A stretch of DNA of 27,997 nucleotides, taken from assembly GCA_964395065.1 (NCBI GenBank), contig CAYNAM010000023.1:1-27997 (forward strand), written 5' to 3'. Made by a program: the position numbers and the translations under genes. Positions 23,391-27,997 of this stretch are shown here, piece after piece. How positions within the stretch are numbered: position 1 is the first letter of the stretch; the number at the start of each line of letters is the position of its first letter. The stretch is from Entomomonas sp964395065. GTDB lineage: Bacteria; Pseudomonadota; Gammaproteobacteria; Pseudomonadales; Pseudomonadaceae. Below the pieces are notes generated by a model. That model searched no databases. It had not been told where the DNA came from and saw only the letters and a program-made list of their open reading frames with translations.

Positions 23391-24396
23391 GTAACCATTC
23401 CCCAATCGCCGCCACTAAGGCTTGATTTTGCTCTGGCGTTTGTGTTGCTACTCGAAAATAACGAGCATCCAACCCTACAAAATTAGCCGCATCACGAATT
23501 AATAAATGATGCTGATGAGCTAAGTAATGTTTAAGCTCGGCAGCCGTGCGACCATTAAGTAGTTTTACTAAAAAATAATGAGTACAACTGGGTAAAACTT
23601 CTAGTGCTTTAAATACAGCTAACTCCTGCTGTAGCTGCTGGGTATGCTGTAGCAGTAACGTAAGGTCTACTTTCAAATTATTGTGTTGATTTAACAAATA
23701 ATGCCCTGCTGCGATCGCTATGTTATTCACTGACCACGGCATACGAAAATGATTAATTTTTGCCGCTAATGATTGGCAAGTCATAAAATAACCTAACCGC
23801 AAACCGGGAATAGCGTATTGTTTGGTCATTGAGTGTAAAATAATTACATTGTTATATTGCAACACCTTCTCTATCGGTAACTCTGCATTGATTGCAAAGT
23901 CTGCGTAAGATTGGTCAACCACAAAAACAGCCTGAGGGTAATTTTCAAATAAAGCGAAGAGTTGTTGCTCAGTATAAACGTCACCCGTTGGATTATTAGG
24001 ACTACACAACCAACAAAGTTCTGTTTGTGGCGGAATCTCTTGTAATGTAAAAACATGCTGTACTTGGTGTTGATGAATTTGACAAGCATCACTGTACTCA
24101 CTAAACACAGGGGAAACAATGGTTGTTTTACTGCCTCGAAAAGCTTGAGCTATCAAATAAATCGCTTCAGTGGCGCCATTGGTTACGCCAAAACATTGCT
24201 CATTAATACCATAACGAGTAGCTAATAAACGCCTGACAGAACCTGCATCAGGTTCAGGATAATGATGAATATCATTAAGATGCTCAATGAGTACTTGCTT
24301 TAAAGTAGATAAATCAAGTTGATGATAAACATTAGAACTAAAATCAGCAGTAATTTTTGGGTATTGGTAGCGATCATCACCATGGCCATTTATCAT
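23383..24396 (-). CDS. cobD: L-threonine-O-3-phosphate decarboxylase CobD (CobC-type aminotransferase fold)
   Basis: A fold-type I PLP enzyme that makes (R)-1-aminopropan-2-ol O-2-phosphate, the linker between corrin ring and nucleotide loop. Motifs: FSSNVY near 19-24, HHYPEPDAGSVRRLLA (45-59), VTNGATEAIYL, SPNNPTG at 132-138, VVDQSYADF (159-167), and the PLP lysine K192 in HSMTKQYAIPGLRLGY. The IPGLRLGY sequence after the lysine is typical of CobD/CobC rather than histidinol-phosphate aminotransferase. At 337 aa it is near the P. denitrificans CobC length. Naming follows Salmonella. It sits 24 nt after cbiO. The kinase that makes threonine phosphate (PduX/BluE type) and the CbiB-type synthase that uses the product are not in the window. 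Confidence 0.93.
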   Translation of the reverse strand: MINGHGDDRYQYPKITADFSSNVYHQLDLSTLKQVLIEHLNDIHHYPEPDAGSVRRLLATRYGINEQCFGVTNGATEAIYLIAQAFRGSKTTIVSPVFSEYSDACQIHQHQVQHVFTLQEIPPQTELCWLCSPNNPTGDVYTEQQLFALFENYPQAVFVVDQSYADFAINAELPIEKVLQYNNVIILHSMTKQYAIPGLRLGYFMTCQSLAAKINHFRMPWSVNNIAIAAGHYLLNQHNNLKVDLTLLLQHTQQLQQELAVFKALEVLPSCTHYFLVKLLNGRTAAELKHYLAHQHHLLIRDAANFVGLDARYFRVATQTPEQNQALVAAIGEWLHD

Positions 24397-24420
24397 ACGT
24401 AACTCACCTCATCAACACGG

Positions 24421-25212
24421 TTAACTGCCTAAAAAGTCTTGCTCACTCCGATAAAGTGGCAACCCTTTCTCAAGATGTAAACGAACTAACCAAGGCTGGA
24501 CTAACCCAGCCTGTTTAATAAGCTCGGTTTGTAAAAAGACTTGTTGCGTATCGCCCGAGGTTAACAAGTGGCCTTTATGCAATACCGATACCTCATCACA
24601 CACTTGATAAATCAAATCAATATCATGGCTTGAGATAACAACTTGCTTACCTTCAGCCACTATGCGTTGTAAAATCTCAATAATCTGCTGACGCCCGACA
24701 GGATCTAGGCCAGCGGTAGGTTCATCTAATAAAATGCAGGGTGCGTCTAAAACTAACGCCCCTGCAATCGCGACTCGTTTTTTCTGCCCATAACTTAAAT
24801 ATTGAATCGGCTGGTCTGAAAAATGCTGAGCATCAACAAGGGTTAGTGCATTATCAACACGACGTAACACCTCCTCTTCGCCCATCCCTAAATTACGCAA
24901 AGCAAACGCAATATCACTGCGAATATCGGTATAAAATATCTGCTGATCGGGGTCTTGAAAAACAATAGAAACGTTTTGCCGTAATTGATAAAGTGCCTCT
25001 TTATGATAGCTTAACGGTTGTCCATCCCAACAGACCTCACCTGTGTTAGGTTTCAAAATACCTAACAACAGCATAAACAATGTCGACTTACCCGAACCAT
25101 TAGCACCAATTAGCCCTGTAACCTTTCCAGCGGCTAATGTTAAGCTAATATCCTCTAATGCCCATTGATTATTCTGCTCATATTTAAAACTTATCCGCTT
25201 GGTCGATAACAT
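24421..25212 (-). CDS. cbiO: Cobalt ECF-transporter ATPase CbiO
   Basis: The ATP-hydrolysing subunit of the group I ECF cobalt importer CbiMNQO. Walker A is GANGSGKST (36-44), the Q-loop region is VFQDPDQQIF, the ABC signature is LSYGQKKR, Walker B is CILLDEPTAGLDP, and the switch histidine is in VVISSHDIDL. The N-terminal KRISFKYEQNNQWALEDISL is typical of ECF ATPases. Only one ATPase gene is present, as expected for a homodimer in CbiMNQO. Length 263 aa. Start ATG 25212 lies 14 nt after the cbiQ stop with AGG about 8 nt upstream. The C-terminal tail of about 35 residues after the core is family-typical. Confidence 0.95.
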   Translation of the reverse strand: MLSTKRISFKYEQNNQWALEDISLTLAAGKVTGLIGANGSGKSTLFMLLLGILKPNTGEVCWDGQPLSYHKEALYQLRQNVSIVFQDPDQQIFYTDIRSDIAFALRNLGMGEEEVLRRVDNALTLVDAQHFSDQPIQYLSYGQKKRVAIAGALVLDAPCILLDEPTAGLDPVGRQQIIEILQRIVAEGKQVVISSHDIDLIYQVCDEVSVLHKGHLLTSGDTQQVFLQTELIKQAGLVQPWLVRLHLEKGLPLYRSEQDFLGS

Positions 25213-25226
25213 ATCAATACCTACAG

Positions 25227-25904
25227 CTACAGGTGAAAATCACCCTTAAATAACATTGTCTCTAAAGTTATTGTCATTTGACTATAACGACTTAACACTC
25301 GACTAAATAACAGCGTAATTAACATCCCCAATGACCGATAACTCGTTGCCATAGAGATATAACCAAAACGTAAAGTTTGGGCACGCTTAATAGCCACCAC
25401 TTCATCTAAAAAAATAAAAATAAAGCGGTAAGTCAACAAAATAGTCTCTAACAAAACATTGGGAACGCGCAGTTTTTTACCAATATAAATCAACTGATCA
25501 AAAGGTGTTGTTAATACAAATAAATAAGTAACCGCCAAACAAGAGAGACTACGAAAGAAAGCGTTCTGAGCAACAGCCAATGAGTCAGCACTAATACCGA
25601 TATAAAGCGACCCCACGGGGAAGCTGACCAATAAAGCGTTAGCTTCCCAAGCAAATGACACTAAAATACCCAGCATACTGACCAGTAAAAAAGTAAAAGG
25701 AACCATCATCCATTTACAATATTTAGCCAAAGAGATGCGAGTGACATAACAACTAATAGGCGCTAAGACCAATAAAATAACAACCTGTAGCCACCAATAC
25801 GTACACAGCGCCACCAACAATAAAACAATATAAGCCGCCGCTTTGAACAAAGGGTTTACTGTGCGCCAGCGGCTTTGATAGGCATAATGATCAATCTCTA
25901 GCAC
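25227..25904 (-). CDS. cbiQ: Cobalt ECF-transporter transmembrane coupling protein CbiQ
   Basis: CbiQ (the T component) couples CbiO ATP hydrolysis to the substrate-binding CbiM. The N-terminus LEIDHYAYQSRWRTVNPLFK is the usual CbiQ beginning. About five or six hydrophobic helices follow, then the coupling segments VAIKRAQTLRFG (A-R-G-type motif) and ITLLFSRVLSRYSQMTITLE. I choose the GTG at 25904 (225 aa): AGAAGG is about 10 nt upstream and the conserved region starts at once. A GTG at 25925 is in frame but lacks a ribosome site. With this start it overlaps the cbiN end by 14 bp, so translational coupling is likely. Confidence 0.92.
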   Translation of the reverse strand: MLEIDHYAYQSRWRTVNPLFKAAAYIVLLLVALCTYWWLQVVILLVLAPISCYVTRISLAKYCKWMMVPFTFLLVSMLGILVSFAWEANALLVSFPVGSLYIGISADSLAVAQNAFFRSLSCLAVTYLFVLTTPFDQLIYIGKKLRVPNVLLETILLTYRFIFIFLDEVVAIKRAQTLRFGYISMATSYRSLGMLITLLFSRVLSRYSQMTITLETMLFKGDFHL

Positions 25905-26181
25905 TATCTTTTGGCCTTCTACCACGGTAATAGCCTAAGATATAACAGATAACACCGGTTCCCAGAGAGCCTTGCAAAGTAAATAACAAGCTTTCTATCT
26001 CACCGCTCGCAGGTTCAAAAAATGAAGAAAACCAAGGTTCATAGTCAGGGTGACTCTGAGTAATTGCCTCCTCTGCCAGCCCATCAGCCCCAGCAAACTC
26101 AGCCTCCTTGTTGGCAGGCATAAAGAAGGGTATTAAACACATCACAACCACAATCGCTAACAGTATTAAATTCTTTTTCAT
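25891..26181 (-). CDS. cbiN: Cobalt ECF-transporter subunit CbiN
   Basis: CbiN is the small membrane subunit that helps load cobalt into CbiM. At 96 residues it has the expected two transmembrane helices: one near 4-22 (LILLAIVVVMCLIPFFM) and one near 67-84 (LLFTLQGSLGTGVICYILGYY). Between them lies an acidic periplasmic loop with EFAGADGLAEEAI and the characteristic PWF segment. The basic tail GRRPK is cytoplasmic. ATG 26181 overlaps the cbiM TGA (ATGA), so it is coupled to cbiM. Confidence 0.95.
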   Translation of the reverse strand: MKKNLILLAIVVVMCLIPFFMPANKEAEFAGADGLAEEAITQSHPDYEPWFSSFFEPASGEIESLLFTLQGSLGTGVICYILGYYRGRRPKDSARD

Positions 26182-26909
26182 CTCACAAATCCTTCCGCCG
26201 GTGCAATTTTACGATCAACCACAATGTTATAAACAATCACTGTTAATAACCCCTCAGCAATTGCGATAGGTATTTGAGTTAAACAGAAAATACCCATAAA
26301 TTTAACAGCGGCTGCCATAAAACCAAATTGAGGGTCAGGGAAAGCCCCTGCCAATTGAATAGAAGTAATAAAATACGTTGCAATATCCGCTGTGAAAGCA
26401 CAGAGAAAAACCCCCACATCTTTGCGAATTCTTAATCGATTGGCTATTCTCCACACAACATAGCCGGCAATAGGCCCGCCCACTGCCATCGACATACCAT
26501 TAGCACCTAATGTGGTAATCCCTCCATGCGCTAAAAAAAGAGATTGAAAGAGTAAAACAATCCCCCCTAAGACAGCCATCACCCAAGGACCAAACATGAC
26601 CACCCCTAAACCAACGCCGGTAGGATGAGAGCAACTCCCTGTCACAGAAGGCATTTTTAAGGAAGACAACACAAAAACAAAGGCTGCGCAAAGTGCTAGC
26701 AATACTTTTTTATCAGTCCCTGTGGCAGAAATTTTCTTTAACTGAAAAAGCCCTAAAATCAAAAAAGGAACATAAATAAGCCACCACGCACCCGCCCAAA
26801 CAGGCGGTAAAAAACCTTCCATAATATGCATAGCAAACGCTTGTTGAGGAAAGAGAGTCAGTAATGCCGCCCCGGCTACTACTGACAAAGGCTTGAGCTT
26901 GATTTTCAT
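26178..26909 (-). CDS. cbiM: Cobalt ECF-transporter substrate-binding protein CbiM
   Basis: CbiM is the integral S component that binds Co2+. The protein begins with a cleavable signal-like segment (KLKPLSVVAGAALLTLFP, ending QQAFA) followed directly by MHIMEGFLPP, the conserved metal-binding N-terminus (Met-His-x-Met; the free amino end and His residues hold the metal). Later motifs are GSCSHPTGVGLG, FGPWVMAVLGGIVLLFQSL, HGGITTLGANGMSMA and GPIAGYVVWR. Start ATG 26909 gives 243 aa, with AAGG 8 nt upstream. An in-frame start at 26969 would place 20 more residues inside the regulatory leader and is rejected. The ribosome site lies in a hairpin downstream of a cobalamin riboswitch. It is the first gene of the ten-gene operon. 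Confidence 0.96.
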   Translation of the reverse strand: MKIKLKPLSVVAGAALLTLFPQQAFAMHIMEGFLPPVWAGAWWLIYVPFLILGLFQLKKISATGTDKKVLLALCAAFVFVLSSLKMPSVTGSCSHPTGVGLGVVMFGPWVMAVLGGIVLLFQSLFLAHGGITTLGANGMSMAVGGPIAGYVVWRIANRLRIRKDVGVFLCAFTADIATYFITSIQLAGAFPDPQFGFMAAAVKFMGIFCLTQIPIAIAEGLLTVIVYNIVVDRKIAPAEGFVR

Positions 26910-26914
26910 CGTAA

Positions 26915-26964
26915 TAACCTTATTGTCAGAGACACATACACCTAACTCGGTGTTAATAAGGCTA
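26915..26964 (-). promoter_or_regulatory. Ribosome-site-sequestering hairpin of cbiM (putative riboswitch expression platform)
   Basis: In the minus-strand RNA, UAGCCUUAUU (complement of 26955-26964) pairs over ten positions (one G-U) with AAUAAGGUUA (complement of 26915-26924). The cbiM Shine-Dalgarno AAGG (26918-26921) lies inside this stem, and the AUG (26909) follows 5 nt beyond it. A 5-bp inner stem (26938-26942 with 26949-26953) may stack in the loop. This arrangement can block translation initiation. Confidence 0.55.
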
Positions 26965-26969
26965 TACAC

Positions 26970-26998
26970 ATGAAATATAAAAAGGGAGAATATTTCAT
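26970..26998 (-). promoter_or_regulatory. AT-rich hairpin in the cbiM leader
   Basis: A perfect 9-bp stem, ATGAAATAT/ATATTTCAT (26970-26978 and 26990-26998), sits between the aptamer and the ribosome-site hairpin. Its loop on the RNA is UCUCCCUUUUU, which could alternatively pair with GGGAAGGG just upstream (about 27009-27016). It may be a switching element. It lacks the GC-rich stem of a good terminator. Confidence 0.4.
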
Positions 26999-27009
26999 CG
27001 ATAGACTAC

Positions 27010-27186
27010 CCTTCCCACCGAAGGAGGTATCCTAGGTAATCAAACAGGTCTTCTGGCTTGGCTTCATTCTCACCTGTCCCTTCCCGAGTTTCCTCAGTGG
27101 TCATGACAGATTCGTCCACCTTACAGCAGCGGGGGCTGCGCAGGATTCACACCTGCTTCCTAGCAATTTAGCTATGTTTGATTACC
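27010..27186 (-). ncRNA. Cobalamin (B12) riboswitch upstream of cbiM
   Basis: On the minus strand the leader shows the class-I cobalamin aptamer. P1 is a perfect 11-bp helix, GGTAATCAAAC (27186-27176) with GTTTGATTACC (27045-27035). The B12-box core appears as GACCACTGAGG (27102-27092) and the 3' conserved AGCCAGAAGACCTG as 27058-27045. P5 is GCAGC/GCTGC (27139-27135 and 27130-27126) with a CCCC loop. Just past P1, CCTTC/GAAGG (27024-27020 and 27014-27010) encloses GGTGG, a suitable P13/L13 for the kissing loop with L5. These riboswitches turn genes off when adenosylcobalamin is bound, so the whole cbi-cob operon should be repressed by B12. Confidence 0.93.
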
Positions 27187-27211
27187 GCTAGTAAAGAGTT
27201 TATGCTGTTTT

Positions 27212-27240
27212 TATATAAGGGTAAATATAAAAGTGGTGAA
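27212..27240 (-). promoter_or_regulatory. Candidate promoter of the cobalamin operon
   Basis: On the minus strand TTCACC (27240-27235) and TATATA (27217-27212) are separated by exactly 17 bp; each matches four of six consensus bases. The predicted start near 27205 lies about 20 nt before the aptamer's P1, as expected for a riboswitch leader. Confidence 0.45.
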
Positions 27241-27358
27241 GTATTGATGTAGGTAGTAGGTTTGTGAAATTTAGTTTTTTATAAAAATCACAAATTCACA
27301 CTGTATAACATCAAACTAATAAAAAGATTATTACTAATAAACGATACTCTCTATGCAA

Positions 27359-27997
27359 TCAATTATTTTTTTCATATTTAGAAATATAGATTTTTGGCGT
27401 TAGCCCATAGTGCTGAACCCTTTTCTTCCAAGCCTCTATTGCTAATAAAAATTGTATCGAGTTAATCTCAGTAATCTTATCCATATCGTCATAATATACA
27501 AACCATAAGCTTACGGTTTTAAGAGATTCTTTTCCCGCAAAGTCGATATCATTACTTTTTATTAAATCTAGCGCTGTCAAAGACTGTTGAATATTATAGA
27601 TCATTGATGCTTTGCTTGATGGGCCAGTTGATATTTTAACTGCAATTATTTCATCATCTTTATAAAGATCTGCTATTTCGACCTTATATTTTTTTCTTCC
27701 TGATTGAACTGACTGAATTTGCTCTAATTCTCTATCTAAAACACTATACCCATCCTCATCTGATAATTTATGATTAAAATAATATTCTCGATAAAGCACT
27801 TTAGAGTCTACCAAACCACTTTCTATTGAAGATTGCTTTTCATTTCGCCATGTTTGATATTCGTTTTCAGATAATAAAATAGTCGATTTTTCATGCTCAA
27901 TACTTTCTAAAGAACTTTTAAGATATTCTAGGAATTTTTGATTAAATAAACACCATCCAACATATCTCAAACAATAATATATATCATAAGCCATTAA
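27359..27997 (-). CDS. C-terminal part of a TIGR04141/DUF6119-like protein (5' end outside window)
   Basis: The frame stays open to the window edge (the codon before the Met at 27994 is Leu), so this is the 3' part of a longer gene. About 212 residues are visible. The segment KYKVEIADLYKDDEIIAVKISTG followed by a helix, then a late VSLWFVYYDD...INSIQFLLAIEAWKKRVQHYGL and TPKIYISKY ending, resembles the DUF6119 domain and C-terminus of the sporadically distributed TIGR04141 family as I remember it. Members are patchily distributed and often lie in accessory or defence islands, and their function is unknown. The assignment is tentative. No terminator is obvious downstream; an imperfect 7-bp stem at 27261-27294 lacks a T-run. 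The AT content looks higher than that of the cob genes, hinting at transfer. Confidence 0.45.
   Translation of the reverse strand, partial: LMAYDIYYCLRYVGWCLFNQKFLEYLKSSLESIEHEKSTILLSENEYQTWRNEKQSSIESGLVDSKVLYREYYFNHKLSDEDGYSVLDRELEQIQSVQSGRKKYKVEIADLYKDDEIIAVKISTGPSSKASMIYNIQQSLTALDLIKSNDIDFAGKESLKTVSLWFVYYDDMDKITEINSIQFLLAIEAWKKRVQHYGLTPKIYISKYEKNN

Noticed and set aside
23871..24119. 82-codon frame inside cobD
   Set aside because: It overlaps the PLP-enzyme core motifs of CobD in another frame; low-complexity hydrophobic translation, no start signals.
26910..26969. N-terminal extension of CbiM to an in-frame start at 26969
   Set aside because: It would overlap the regulatory hairpins, has no ribosome site, and the signal-like segment starts naturally at ATG 26909.
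27261..27294. TTTGTGA/TCACAAA stem as terminator of the edge gene
   Set aside because: Only 7 bp with a 20-nt loop and no T-run on the minus strand; too weak to call.

Overview
The window is AT-rich, densely coded bacterial chromosome. It looks like a gammaproteobacterium of the Pseudomonadales with unusually low GC. Mfd opens with the MSVL start and the WGNL and DWETLPYDVFSPHQDIISQR segments I associate with Pseudomonas Mfd. ThrH is a close match to the 205-residue Pseudomonas enzyme once its GTG start is used. The ubiUVT set and a DUF2058 protein also fit. A gut-associated low-GC relative such as Entomomonas would suit, but that placement is inference. I saw no rRNA, tRNA, CRISPR array, intact insertion sequence or phage genes.

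Layout, left to right. The 3' end of a DedA-family membrane protein (plus strand) meets, across a bidirectional terminator, a minus-strand four-gene operon (about 0.5-2.5 kb). That operon encodes a Ras-like small GTPase, two Roadblock/LC7 proteins and an uncharacterised probable adaptor. Next, all on the minus strand, come an exported protein of unknown function, mfd, a 91-residue unknown, a divergent ClC-family channel/transporter, a TerB/J-domain co-chaperone and an exported six-cysteine protein (2.7-11.1 kb). A divergent Sel1-repeat gene overlaps its convergent neighbour, a DadA-like FAD amino-acid dehydrogenase, by 4 bp (11.3-13.2 kb). ubiU-ubiV-ubiT (13.3-15.6 kb) encode the oxygen-independent ubiquinone hydroxylation system. 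A 664-bp non-coding stretch with several inverted repeats follows, then thrH, a DUF2058 gene and yaaA. A small exported basic protein on the plus strand has a terminator-like hairpin in its leader.

From 19.06 to 27.2 kb a ten-gene cobalamin operon is read on the minus strand under a cobalamin riboswitch: cbiM-cbiN-cbiQ-cbiO (cobalt ECF importer), then cobD, cobU, cobT, cobS, cobC and cobQ. Most of these genes overlap or nearly abut. The products import cobalt, amidate the corrin ring, supply the aminopropanol phosphate arm and assemble the lower nucleotide loop. The early corrin-ring genes, the cobinamide synthase (cbiB type) and the adenosyltransferase are not in the window. The riboswitch shows an 11-bp P1 stem, the CCACTG core box, a C-rich L5 and G-rich L13 able to kiss, and a downstream hairpin that buries the cbiM ribosome-binding site. 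This suggests translational control.

The right edge holds the C-terminal part of a protein resembling the sporadically distributed TIGR04141/DUF6119 family, which may mark the start of an accessory region. The most intriguing systems are the GTPase/Roadblock operon, the layered riboswitch leader, the attenuator-like leader of the small exported protein, and the edge gene.
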